A program made the translations under genes and the position numbers. 64,000 nucleotides of DNA, taken from NCBI RefSeq assembly GCF_014851395.1, contig NW_024041484.1, positions 4,660,183 through 4,724,182 of the forward strand, written 5' to 3'. Shown piece by piece: positions 24,762 through 36,449 of the stretch (position 1 is its first letter; every line of letters starts with the position of its first letter). The notes below the pieces were generated by a model. The model did no database searches, was not told the origin of the DNA, and worked only from the letters and a program-made list of their open reading frames with translations. The stretch comes from Micropterus salmoides (Eukaryota > Chordata > Actinopteri > Centrarchiformes > Centrarchidae).

Positions 24762-24768
24762 TATATAA
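24762..24768 (+). promoter_or_regulatory. TATA-like box in the DIRS terminal region
   Basis: GTATATAAGC sits in the terminal segment, reading inward on +, opposite to the coding strand. Inverted DIRS termini can carry inward promoters at both ends, so this may be the 3' counterpart of the lost 5' promoter. Activity is not shown. Confidence 0.35.
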
Positions 24769-24972
24769 GCACGCCGGCACACCGGACACATTAGCTCTTT
24801 GCTATGAAGGCACTCCAGGTGGGGCGAGGTGTGGCCAACCGACGCAGTGTCTTGTTCCCCTTCGAGGGAACTTGAACTGCGTCAGTGATGACACTATGGG
24901 AATGAGAATACCCACTATTCCACGCCGAAGCCCCCGCCTGCCCCACCAGCGTGCAAAAACCTGTAGGCACGA

Positions 24973-25882
24973 CTAGGAGGAGAGTGCACGGGTGCCGGGT
25001 GCAGGAGGAAGGTCCAGACTGTAAAACCGGATGAAAGTGTGAGGAGTGGCCCAGCCAGCTGCCTCACACAAATCCTGGAGCGAAGCCCCTACAAGGAGGA
25101 CCCTAGAGGCCGCCATGCCTCGAGTAGAGTGCGCCCTTACGGCCATAGGTGAAGGTAACCCACGCACCTGATAGGCCAGGGAAATAGTCTGAACAATCCA
25201 GTTGCTGATCGTGTGTTTAGAAGCGGGGAGCCCAGCCTTCGGGGACCCGAAACACACCAGCAACTGGTCTGCTTTCTTCCACCGGGAGGACCTCAGAGTG
25301 TAAATACTCAGTGCTTTGACCGGGCAGAGCAGATGAAGTCTCCCGTTCTCCACCGTCACATGAGGTGGGGGATGAAACGCCTGCAGCACCGTAGACCCTG
25401 CCAACCTGGACGGAACCTTAGGGACATAGGGGGTTCGAAGGGGGCCTCAGCCAGCGCTTCGAGAACCACCGCCAGGTCCCAAGTGGGAACCCTGGAACGA
25501 GTCACAGGTCTCATCCTCCGGGCTCCACCGAGGAAGCGCACGACCAGTGGAAGCCTCCCCAGAGGCCCATCCCTCAGAGGGGTGTGGAACGCCGCCACGG
25601 CAGCCACACCTTGAGTGTGGATGGCGAAAGGCCAGCAGAGAAACAGTCCTGGAGGAACTCCAGTACCATAGTCACTGGGCAGGTAACTGGGTTCACCGCC
25701 CGTTCTCTACACCAGGTGGCAAACACATTCCACTTCAGGCCGTACGTCCTTCTCGTGGATGGGGCTCTGGAGCTGAGCAGCGTCTTGACTGTCCCCGCCA
25801 TTAGGTCCGCCTCCAGGAACTGGAGGGGCTGGGGGCGAGAGGTAGAACCACAGGGGACAGTGCGTAGTCTCTCGAGACGCAA
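24973..25882 (-). pseudogene. DIRS tyrosine recombinase (YR), frameshifted
   Basis: The N-terminal SAM-like part (LLSSRAPSTRRTYGLKWNVF) is at 25574-25882, the middle part (FLGGARRMRPVTRSRVPTWD) at 25356-25607, and the C-terminal catalytic part at 24973-25404. The last contains the HxxR box in RAHSTRGMAASRV and the nucleophile Tyr in HTFIRFYSLD. The three pieces are in three frames. This enzyme would integrate the circular DNA intermediate in a DIRS element. Confidence 0.85.
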
Positions 25883-26434
25883 ACAAGTCCACGTCTACGG
25901 AGCCGAACCTTTCACATAATAACTCCACCACCTGGGAGTGGAGTCTCCCTGATTCTGGGTCCCAGGGACGTATGTCGCTCTGAGGGACAGCAGTCTCTGC
26001 TGGGACCACAGGAGGATCTGATGTGCCAGTTTGCATAACGGGCGCGAGCGCAGACCCCCCTGGTGATTCAAATAGGCCAGCACCGCCGTTTTGTCGGTGC
26101 TGACAAGGACGTGGCGACCGCGGAGAGCGGGCAGAAAACTCCTCAGAGCTCTGAAAACCGCCAACATTTCCAGGCAATTTATGTGCCAAGAGAAATGATG
26201 CTCCTCCCAGGAGCCTCTCGCAAAGTGGCCGTCCATGACCGCGCCCCATCCCCTGAGTGAGGCGTCTGTTGAATTAATTGTTCGGCGACAGATCGTTCCC
26301 AACACGGGACCTTGGGACAGGAACCAAGATTTCCTCCATACAGACAGGGAACGAAGGCATCTGCTCGTAACCCGTATCAGATGGAGCGGATTTCCCCTCG
26401 GGGAGAATCCCTTGGATTTTAGCCACCACTGCAA
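25707..26434 (-). pseudogene. DIRS RNase H region, frameshifted
   Basis: Contains INSTDASLRGWGAVMDGHFA, ISWHINCLEM-like text (HFSWHINCLEMLAVFRALRS), HVLVSTDKTAVLAYLNHQGG and YVPGTQNQGDS, the acidic-residue blocks of the DIRS RNase H domain. The following linker into the recombinase (LLCERFGSVDVDLFASRETT) is in another frame. Confidence 0.85.
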
Positions 26435-27332
26435 TATGCAGCAGGCCAGACAGGATTACGAGACCCAACACCCTCTGAAAGTGTTTTACAGTGATGGTGC
26501 GGCCTAGCTTCACTCTGGTCACCGAGGACAAAATGGACCCGACGCGTGCAGGCGACAGGTGGGCCCGCATCGTCGTCGAGTCCCACACCACCCCTAGGAA
26601 TGTAGTCCGTTGGGCGGGCGTCAGCACGCTCTTCTTCGCATTGAGCCGCAGCCCCAAACGCTGAAGGTGGGTGAGGATCTCGATGCCGAACCGCTAACTC
26701 CCGAGACTGAGCCAAGATGAGCCAGTCGTCGATGTAGTTTAATATGCGGATGCCCTGGAGCCTCAGCGTTGCCAGAGCTGCATCCATGCATTTGGTGAAC
26801 ATGCGAGGAGAGAGTGCTAGGCCAAACGGAAGAACCCGATATTGGTACACCGCGCCCCGAAGGCGAACCTCAGGAACTTCCCGTGAGAGGGACGGATGGA
26901 GATGTGGAAATATGCGTCTCGTAGATCTATCGTGACAAACCAATCCTCGGATTGGATGTGACTGATGATGGCGGGGATGGTGAGCATCCTGAACCTGAAT
27001 CTCCTCAGAGATTGGTTCAGGGACCGCAGATCTAAAATCGGACGCAGTCCTCCGTCCTTCTTGGGAACTATGAAGTACCGGCTGTAGAACCCGGACTCCC
27101 TGACTGGCGGGGAAATTAGTTCTATGGCCCCTTTCTCCAGCAGAGAGCTAACTTCTTGTCCCAACACCTGGCTCTGCTCTGAGTGCACCGCAGTCCAGAC
27201 CACCCTGTTGAATCTGGGGGGGGCGGACCTGGAACTGTAGCCTGTAGCCCTCCATGACAGTGCGCAGGACCCACGTGGAAAGGTTGGCAAGGCCCTGCCA
27301 AGCTCCTGCGAAATCCACCAAGGTGGCGGCAC
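26274..27332 (-). pseudogene. DIRS reverse transcriptase, frameshifted
   Basis: Reads VLGQEVSSLLEKGAIELISP, then YFIVPKKDGGLRPILDLRSL and FVTIDLRDAYFHISI (first catalytic Asp). It continues in another frame with VYQYRVLPFGLALSPRMFTK and ILNYIDDWLILAQS (catalytic Asp pair), then in a third frame with RLNAKKSVLTPAQRTTFLGV. The motif order is that of a full RT domain. At least two frameshifts break it. Confidence 0.88.
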
Positions 27333-27727
27333 CCTGGCAAGTGGAGGTCCGCCAGGGAAAACCTGCCAAAAACCCGTGGCGTGTGAGCCCGAGCGCCTCC
27401 GGACTGCGGCCCCTCGGGGCGGGCAGAACGGCGCATGCTCGCTGGAGGCTAGCGCTTCACGAACATGGCGGGATAACAGCGCCTGCTGCCATGAGGGAGG
27501 GGACCTCGGTCGCCTTCTCTCGGGGGGCTTCTCAGGACCTCTTCCCCTGCAGAACAGTCCTCAGATCCTCTGTCTCGGGGGGCTGTGGGAGAGAGCGCCG
27601 CCTCCAGTCCCGGGTGCGCTGAGGGGGACCTCGAGCAGCGACACTCTGCCTGTGGTGGTAGGAGCTGGACGACAGCTGACGCACGACGTCAACCGACGCA
27701 GTTCGAGTTCCCTCGAAGGGGAACGCG

Positions 27728-30700
27728 TTAGAGCCCAACACTGGTCAAGAATAACTATCCTAGCTGTATAAAAAGCACCCTGGTAATTAAACAGTTTGGT
27801 GAATAAATAATGGCACAACTCTATACAGACACATGCTGGATATTTTCTGTGTCTGTCAAAGCTCATGGTTTGTCTCATTTTTCCAAACAAAACAGAAATG
27901 TTACATATGTCAGTTCCTGTGAATCAGTACGCTTCCAAATGGAAACAAATACAACAGTCGACCTCGTTAAATATATAACTATTTACCTGTATCAGTAAGG
28001 TTCACACTCAGGTAAAGAAACAACATAAAAGCACAATAGAAATTGTTTTATCAAAAAGCCATATAAGAGATAAAAGAGAAAAAAGTCTTTCTACAGTCTT
28101 TTAAAGACAGGTATTCAACCCAGTAATTTATGACAGATAGAATTGTTTTGGTTGCAGTTAGTAGATCTGTCTGGATGTAAGTTTAGCACAGGGTAGTTCT
28201 TTATCTGGTTGCAGAACTGATTCATTTTTCAGACATACTTCAGTTGACCTGGATCTCTCACCTCCCAGCAATTGTAAAGTGAGCTGTTGCAACCTGAGTG
28301 CAGGAAGTAACTGATGCCGCTCAAATCGTTGCAACACATTTATCACCAGGCTCAATCAAGGGGTCTGAAAGTCAAAGTTACTGTTTGGGCAACAACAGAT
28401 AAGCAAATCTGTAACTTTGCATGAGGTGGCCAGAGTCAGCTTCATTTTTGCTCCTGATTATAATAGTGTAGTCTTTTTTCTCACTTCCTTTAAGTACAGT
28501 TTAAGTCTTAGTAATTTAAAACATATGTATGTTAGTTTTAGAGGTCTAGTTTTTGTCAGCAAAGTTTTAGACATATTTGTGATTATTATATTTTGCCTTC
28601 TAAGCAATCAGAGGCTACCGATCTTTGATGTGTAGAGTACATACATGTTCCCATATTTCAGAGGATAAAGTGCTGTCTACCTGTTTTTTATCAGACTAAA
28701 ATACTTCATATGCACAGTCTCCATGTCATTCTGCCTTGTTTTTAAACCATAGACTCACTCTTTGGAATACAGTTGTCACAAACTCTGGATGCTTGAACAT
28801 ACAATAAACGGAACAGCTATGAATGATGTTATGTTAGGTTCCCATTTAGTAAATGTTGACGTGAGGGACTGCATGTTTTCATGGTTTATCCCAGCTGTTT
28901 TGTTTCCGTTTCTTGTTTAATTTTCAGTTGAGCTCTAGCTGAATGCTAGTACATAAATCTGTCAATATTTTTCTATCCGAGAAACCTGTAACTTTAGCTG
29001 TGATGCTGCTTATTAGTGCAACAGGTTACACAGCAAAATTAACTTTTGGGCAGCAGAGGATATGTTTTACCAATCTGGACCATACAGTATGTGATTCGAC
29101 AGATGCATGCAGGTTGTTGATTAAATTGCATAACTATAGGTCTACAGGAAACTAAGTCCACCTAGCAGCACCTATAAAGCTTGCATTACATCTTGTTTGA
29201 CTAATCCACACAAAAACTGAATTGGAAACAATGGCTTTACGTGGAATCTATTAAAACAGTTGTGATTCAGACTTGCTTATTCATATAAATGTGTATTTGA
29301 ACAATTCCTGCTGCAATATTGTCTTCATGATAAAAGCCCAAAGTTGGAGAAATTCAACTTCACTTAACAATGTAAACCTGCTGGCAAACTGGGCAACAAA
29401 GGATGAGTTTAACAGTCATTTTCCTTTTATATAAGAAGTATCTCTGTGATGAATGCAGAATGTCATGTGGTCTAGACTAGAAATTGGGCTCATCTTGTGT
29501 AACACAAGATCCCAGGTAAGACTTACACAACACTAAGGGGTGATAAAGTTGAGCAGCAGACACCATATCTCTGCTGAATCAGTTGAACCTGTGCCACAGC
29601 TGAGTCAAATATTGTCACAACCTCTCCAGGGGCGACAAAATATCCCAGTGGTAAGGTAGCCACCAGCATATCAGCAATCAGCCTCAGCTCAACAATAAGC
29701 CTACATTCTGCCTCCTTTATCCTGACAGGTACATCTACCACCGCTGCAGGGCTGAGCCGTCCTGCTCCCACTGTGGCTCCCGCTGCCGCGGATAAAGCTG
29801 AAAGGAAAAGGGAGTTTTCCCATCGCTTTTCTCACGGCGTTCATATCCATGCCACAGAGAATTAGTTTACAGAGACCTACCGCTGCAAAACGTGGTTGCA
29901 GTGTCTTGCTGATCAACTGCACAGAGCAATCATTGCTCGATTGCAGGAAGTTCATTCAGAGCAAAGGAGAGCAGAGTGACAGCTCGTGAATGGAGGTCAC
30001 AGGAAAAAGTAGAGCAACGGCTTCACTTCAGGGGAAAGATAGAGAATACTTGACATGACAATAAAACGATCTTATACCCAAACTAGCACCTACAGATGAA
30101 GGCAGTGCACATGGCTAATGTTTCAAGGAAAAGTACACTCTAACACTGTTCTTAAAGAAGACATTAACTGTAATACTGTATAGAATATGGCATATTATTG
30201 ATGAAATCTGTTTTAATCAGCTTTTATAATATCTTCTGTCTTTCTTTTTACCTGCTTTTTATGCACAAGCTGAAAATGCACATACAGATATAATATAAAA
30301 CACACAGTTGGGTGTAAATGTACCAAAGAAAGAGTGAGTGAGAATGGACAAAATTGACAACTTTTTCTGATAATCTCTCACATGTTCACTCAGCATGATA
30401 AAGAAGCCGTCAAAACGGCAGAGCTGCTGACTAAATGGCAAACTGTGCAAAAATGTAAATCTGTGAGAGTCTCCAACATATATTTGTCCCTTATGAGACG
30501 GGGTCGACTTATTTCACAACCCTTTCTCTAAAACTAAAATCAGACTGCCAATGTTCTTCCCATGCTGCTGTAAACTGAGAGGAAATGAACAATGACTACC
30601 TTTAAATAATTAAAGGTAATAACATCCGTCAGCCATGACTTCATCTAATGACCATTTAATGAAAAAATAAATCTGCATGGAGAGAAATGAAAATCTGAAC

Positions 30701-31394
30701 GTTTCATTGCTTTTCCAGTTTTATGAGAATTCTCAAGGCTCCTCTGAAAACAGTTTACCCCCACTAGACATTTTATTAATGAGTCCATTTTGTTCTTCTG
30801 GGTAAAAAAGGTCACTGTCATTAGGCTGATGAGGAACTCATTAAATTCTTCAATGTTTCCGTTGTTCCACTAAGTTGGCTCGAATACATCAGATATGTTG
30901 GCTAAATACCTGCATTATGGACTGCAGGTAAATGCTTGTGACATTTTGGACCGAGAGGATGGATGTTGAGATGTAGAGATTGAGTATCTGATTCAGCTAC
31001 TTACCAGGGTATGTAATGAGCATGGATGCCTTGTAAGCACAACAGGGATGTTGCTAGTGTTATAGTAAAAAAAAAAATAGAATACATGGTTTTGCAGCTT
31101 ATATTTTAAGGCAGGAAAGGCCTGAAACTCAATTACATCAGCTTAACCCCAACTGAACTGCACGGCAGCCCAGAGTGCTTAGACAGATCCATCACAGAAG
31201 TTTCAGAAGTCTGGATTGAGACAACAGGTGATCTTTGTCTGGAACAAGCTTCCAGAGTAGCTTGCGCCATCTAGCACTCTATCAGCTGTCAATCATTTCT
31301 TCTAACTCACTTATCGTTGTCAGTACAGTGGTAGCAGCACAGTAAAGGTTAAGTTACAGTTTGAGTGGATCCGTTAACCATTCATTTCAAGTCT
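27728..31394. other. Intergenic with one unassigned coding-like segment
   Basis: Apart from the segment at 29523-29955 no exon is supported. AT-rich, with short frames lacking any domain. Confidence 0.5.
29523..29955 (-). other. Unassigned coding-like segment, about 140 codons
   Basis: A frame opening at 29955 (MNFLQSSNDCSVQLISKTLQ) and a second ending at a TAA at 29523 abut. One added A in the run at about 29811 would join them into a single reading. The second part is rich in hydrophobic and amphipathic text (VVDVPVRIKEAECRLIVELR, LIADMLVATLPLGYFVAPGE, VVTIFDSAVAQVQLIQQRYG), with codon use unlike the AT-rich surroundings. Alternatively, GTAGGT after FAA and a CCTTTTCCTTTCAG acceptor could mark an 82-base intron, but the phases do not match. 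I do not recognise the protein. It may be a gene remnant, a lone exon or transposon-derived. Confidence 0.35.
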
Positions 31395-32729
31395 TTTAAA
31401 GAGGTGGTATTGTGCTCATTTTCAGGTTCAAAATCTTATTTAGGGGTTGTACCAGAACAGGTTTACATGGTTTAATTTTCAAAAAACATACAGCCCATTG
31501 CTGAAGCTCCTGTTTTCACCCTCCACCGCTCTTGAGCTACAGAGTGATGCATCTTACTTGTACAAAATCTTTGTTGGGAGTTGCACATGCACAGTTCCCA
31601 GGTAAGGACTACTAGCCAATCAGAAGCAGAGAAGGGCAGGTCGTAAGTAACAAGGTAGTGTGATCCAAATCAAAGCCGCTTCAGACTGCGACCGTAACCT
31701 AGCAGATGGTATAAGTTATTACCAGTCCACAACCACACAACATCATTGTTCCACATCTTACCATTAGGACTGAACATTGAACTGTTGCCGGTGTTCTGAC
31801 GATCTCTGCTGCCTTGCCGAAAAATGCTTCCATAGCGCAAATTGATAGACTCGACTGTACTCGGCCCTGCTCCGTTTTCCATTGCAGACAGTACCCAGAG
31901 CGACGCCATACTCAACTGCCGCGACATAATGTTCAATGCGACACACACTCCAGCAATCCACACAGCTCTTAAAATATATACAGTCTATGGTTAAAACGTT
32001 TCAATATTACATTCAATATTAGAATGTAAAGACAGATGAGCGGTATGAAAACCTTCCAGCTGTGTTTTCCTCTGCTGTTGTTGCTGCAGCGGTATGTGTG
32101 ACGGCGGGAGCAGAGGGCTCTGTGAGCGGGCGGCTGGCCGGCCTCACATGCTCCTCCCGCCGGTTGGCACAAGCTTCCAACGAAGCCACTTGCGGAGCGC
32201 CTCAACTCCGAAAATATTCATCACGCCATCACTTCTCGTAAAACTGTCAATATTCAAAATCTACACAGCTGATTTTACCTCAAAACTTCTCAGAAGTGGA
32301 TTTAGTGATGAAATTCCGTACGAAAACTGTAAAATATAAAACTTTCTGTTGCTGGCCTCTGTCTGGTGCAGCAATGATGATGCAGTGAATAGTGAATATT
32401 CTCTCTGACCACTCAGCAGTCTGTCGTGTTTTCACGTTACATTTTAGTATCCCTCAGCTGACTTGGAACCTCGACGGAGGTGAGGTGATACTCCGCTCAG
32501 ACTAGCTTGGTTTGAGGGCGTGTCTGACCCCGCTAGCCGCTTGGCAAGCTTTATGACGCGTTTTCATTGTGAAGTAAAGGAAGTGAAGGGCTGGACTACA
32601 AACAAGCTGTTTTCAAGCAGTTCAGAGCAGGGTTTTCTGTGGGAGATGGGAACTCCCTTTGGGTTGGACTTTGGGCTTTTTCACTTTGCAAACCTTTTAC
32701 ATGCACAAAAAAGAGATATAACTCTTTAA
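31395..32729 (-). mobile_element. Dispersed repeat, copy B, longest version
   Basis: Read on -, 32729-32490 matches 54786-54980 (TTTGTGCATG, GCTTTTTCACTTTGCAAACC on the opposite strand, GGGAGTTCCCATCTCCCACA). 31650-31395 matches 55260-55466 and 223-539. The ends read CTTAAAGAG and CTTTTAAAGAG when viewed inward, suggesting short inverted termini. About 850 bases of interior, including a GC-rich part near 32.1 kb, are missing from the 55-kb copy. Non-coding as far as I can see; DNA-transposon nature is inferred. Confidence 0.55.
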
Positions 32730-34199
32730 GTCAAATTCTTCTCCCTTCCAACCCTTCTGCTCTGCAGTTTGGAAACATCTGGTGCACCACACTTCCTTTC
32801 AAGCTAATCTCAGGCTTTTTATCTTACCTTGTCACCTACTCTGTCACTTCAGAGAGGCAGAGGAATAGGTGAGCCTGCTGGGAGACAAAGAAGACATTGT
32901 TCAAACCTGTCCCAGTAACATCCAGCAACACAAAAAGAGGTTTGCTGGCTGAAATACAGAGAGCCTTAAATCTAGGAGGCAACATGAGCCAGGTGTGGAG
33001 GTACAGTCAGTACAGGGCTGGTGAGTTCACCTTGCACATGCTTTGAACTTCTCTGTGATGTAATCTTCTGGAGGAACACAAGTAAACAAAAAGCTGTTTG
33101 GAATTTTGAACACATACAAGACCAGGGACTTCTTGTGCATGTAATAACCACCAAACAGCAAATCAACTTGTAGTGGATTTGTCTTTTAAAAGGGCTACGC
33201 AAAATTCAAGGGCCAGACTACAATGTTATTCATTGAGGAGAACAAGTACAACTCCCCTGAGTCCTTACGCCTACGTTGCAGACTCTTCTCCATTTTTGCC
33301 CTCTTGCCAGCTTCATCTCACTGAACACTGGGAAGCCGGAATAGTCTGTCCATACTGTATTTGTTACAGCACAACACACAGAGCAGAATGAAGCCATTTC
33401 ACTTTGTTGTATAATAAACACATATATGCATATGTACGAAAGATCACAGCTTTCTGAATTTGAGCAACTTTGTGCATCTTTCAGAATTCAGTCAATGAAG
33501 CGCTCTGAAGACAACAGGTGCATTTCAGGGGCACTCGGATTTTAACTCTGATCTGCCCGAGTACAGTACCAACATTTCCCTCAGGCAGAGATGTTCTACT
33601 AAACAGAAAGTATTTCATTTTAGTTAAACACATATTGCACAACCTAAAAGCAAATCAGGGACAAACTAATTATGGCAAAACTTTAACTGTCAATGTTGTT
33701 TAATGTTTTAGCCGAACATTTTTAGACAGCCCGCAGCTTCGCGGCATTGCAGGTTATGCAGGTTAAATACAGTCAAACCTGACAACAGATACTGCAGACA
33801 TCATTGTTTTCATAATCTTTTCATAACAGTCACTATTATCATTTTTGTGTGAAAGCCTTTTAGAAATCTGATACATTTGCTTGTGGCTGAGCTTTTTGAT
33901 GTGGCAGTACCTTTATTCTGAGCATGGCTTATTGTTTTAGAAGTTACATAACTGTTTTGTTGGTGAATTATTGTTGATGCGTTTCATTCAGTGCTGTCTC
34001 TGTCACCGGAGGGATGGGAAAGTCCACCTCTGTTTCTGTTTATCACCCCGGGTGATAGAGGTGTGTTTGTTGGCAGGGATCTGCATCTGCTGCGTTGGAG
34101 GCCATCCCACACAAAGATGTTTTCTGGAGTGTAACAGAGCAAGGCAGGGAAGGCGTGAGTAATCCAGCACCGCGGTGAGTAATGGCCTGAATAATACAG
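32730..34199. other. Intergenic, nothing recognised
   Basis: Mixed-composition DNA with no domain-bearing frame, RNA gene or clear repeat that I can support. Confidence 0.45.
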
Positions 34200-34283
34200 C
34201 GTGTTCCCTGAGGTGGTGGAGGAGGACCAGGTGGCTCTCAGGAGCCTGACACGCAACAGACTGGAGGAGAGCGCTCGACTCGG
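34200..34283 (+). other. Possible orphan coding exon (84 bases)
   Basis: An AATACAG acceptor precedes, and a GTGAGG donor follows, an open stretch reading VFPEVVEEDQVALRSLTRNR then LEESARL. This is charged, helix-like and markedly more GC-rich than its surroundings. Phase would be one base in and two bases out. I cannot name the protein, and no partner exon was found nearby. A chance match is quite possible. Confidence 0.3.
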
Positions 34284-35949
34284 GTGAGGTCAGACCGCTG
34301 GAGTCAGCTGCTTGCTGACTTCCAGGGCAGGTCTGCTTCCTAACACTGTACTAATGAGTTAAGGTATGTTCACACCAAGCATTTCTAGAGCAGGATATTT
34401 AAAACCTGGAGCACTTACCTTCAGTTTGGTTTATTAGAGCACATCTCTATTATAAGTTATTATCTCTCTCTGAGATAACACCTCAATTAATAAATCAACC
34501 CAACAAAATGAATGTAGCAAAACTAAATGTGTCCACTATACAATAAAACACACTGTGGGTGTGACTGAGGCGGACAGTTCTCAGAGCAGGAACTTCTCAA
34601 CCACACACTGAACCGCTGACCAACATTTACTGATGAGCCCTGTTTTGCTTCTCTCACACAAGTAACGCCCAAAAGCCACAGTCTGTCTCACACACACACA
34701 CACACTCACACACACATCCAAACATGTGACGACAGTAGAAGAAGAGACCACATGTTTTTATGAGGCCACCATAGGTCACAGTCCGGATGTTTAGATCAGT
34801 GTGGTTACTGATTGAGTGGTTATCTAAATTCCTACAGGCGTGAGAAATCATTTGTGGTATCTTAGTTTGGACATATAAATCAATAATTCAATAACTTAAA
34901 AAAAAAGATGTCATGAAAAACAGGACAACGAAAGAAGAATCATAATAATTACAAAATGCATTAATACATGAAAAACATTACTGTTACTTTGTTAAAATGG
35001 TACAAATCAGGGAAACACTTAACACTCAAATAACTGCTTGCACATGCACACATCTGACTTAAATATTGTCCAACATTCCCCTTAATTTTCCCTTTTTGTC
35101 CCTTCAAAACCTGACAGTCAATAACAAAGAGTGATGCCCCACGCAAGGTGACTTCCCGCTCACCGTGACATTAAAGAAACTGGGAAAGCCGGTCCCCTGC
35201 CTCCATATTTCTAATAAAACCTCAACCCTCACCTCTCCATCTTTGAGCTTGACCCAGTGACCTGCAGCTAGGCGGCCACAGCCACACCCCTTGGCCTAAT
35301 GTTTAGCTATTATGAAACCAATCTCTCTACATCTGTTAGTTTCAGACAGATTTTATGAGCACAGGTGATTTAAGTCCAGGTCATGGACGAGCCACCAGTT
35401 TGGACATTAAGTGTTTATTAATCAAGGACACTTCAGCAAGCCTCGGTTGTCTGGCGGAAGATTAGTTTTAATGATACCAGGTAAGTTTTGGGGTTATATA
35501 AATTCTGTTCATGAAACATAATTATTACCAGTTTGTACTTTTCTTCGGTCCACACCCTGAGAAGTGAATGAGTAGATGTCATTTCCAGATGGCTCAGCTG
35601 ACTAGTATGAGACAATGCTGATGGAATAAATTATAACTGACTTTAAAGGTGAAGTTGCACTCTGACATGAGAGGTAGGTTTGTGAGACAAAGTGTCAGCG
35701 TCAGTGTCATTTACTGATCAATGACGACTGACTGAATGACAGCTGGTATTTTACAACTGCATTGCAGGCATCTAGCCAGATCTGGCAACAGGGTTCCCAC
35801 GCTCGTTGAAAAGCCTTGACTGTACGGCTTGAAAGTGTGCATTTGAGAAACAATATAAGGCTTGGATGCACTTATTGGATTTTTATTTAATCTAAGCCCA
35901 CAGGTTGATCAGTATACAGCTCTCTTGGCCTTCCTCTGCCACAGAATCA
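34284..35949. other. Intergenic up to the gap
   Basis: No exon supported. Includes a short CA-rich tract (34689-34717). The minus strand near 35.1-35.3 kb has GTGAGG and GTGAGC donors near short open pieces, but nothing that builds a protein. Confidence 0.45.
34689..34717. repeat. Interrupted (CA)n tract
   Basis: CA repeats with one TC interruption. Confidence 0.9.
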
Positions 35950-36449
35950 NNNNNNNNNNNNNNNNNNNNNNNNNNNNNNNNNNNNNNNNNNNNNNNNNNN
36001 NNNNNNNNNNNNNNNNNNNNNNNNNNNNNNNNNNNNNNNNNNNNNNNNNNNNNNNNNNNNNNNNNNNNNNNNNNNNNNNNNNNNNNNNNNNNNNNNNNNN
36101 NNNNNNNNNNNNNNNNNNNNNNNNNNNNNNNNNNNNNNNNNNNNNNNNNNNNNNNNNNNNNNNNNNNNNNNNNNNNNNNNNNNNNNNNNNNNNNNNNNNN
36201 NNNNNNNNNNNNNNNNNNNNNNNNNNNNNNNNNNNNNNNNNNNNNNNNNNNNNNNNNNNNNNNNNNNNNNNNNNNNNNNNNNNNNNNNNNNNNNNNNNNN
36301 NNNNNNNNNNNNNNNNNNNNNNNNNNNNNNNNNNNNNNNNNNNNNNNNNNNNNNNNNNNNNNNNNNNNNNNNNNNNNNNNNNNNNNNNNNNNNNNNNNNN
36401 NNNNNNNNNNNNNNNNNNNNNNNNNNNNNNNNNNNNNNNNNNNNNNNNN
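35950..36449. other. Assembly gap, exactly 500 N
   Basis: Second placeholder. Immediately beyond it on the right (36473-36606) is sequence ending GGGTCAGCCCTA, which looks like a hAT-type terminus, so the break falls in repeat DNA. Confidence 1.

Larger units (their letters stand above)
24588..27727 (-). mobile_element. DIRS-like tyrosine-recombinase retrotransposon, 5'-truncated and decayed
   Basis: Reading on -, the order is reverse transcriptase, RNase H, tyrosine recombinase, the DIRS order. There are no LTRs. An 18-base segment at 24854-24871 is the exact reverse complement of 27707-27724, within a longer 33-base inverted match (complementary-region type ends). Near 24.6 kb the text ACTGCGTCAGTGAcGACACT occurs twice (24638 and 24876), and a hairpin GTTCCCCGAGAAGGGGAAC lies at 24614-24632. 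The gag region is largely missing at the 27.7-kb side. The coding part occupies at least five frame segments, so the copy cannot make intact proteins. Confidence 0.9.

Noticed and set aside
25213..27771. Plus-strand frames of up to 133 codons
   Set aside because: Antisense shadows of the GC-rich DIRS coding region, which reads coherently only on the minus strand.
33984..34256. Minus-strand 90-codon frame
   Set aside because: No domain, and the plus strand at 34200-34283 offers a more protein-like, splice-bounded reading.
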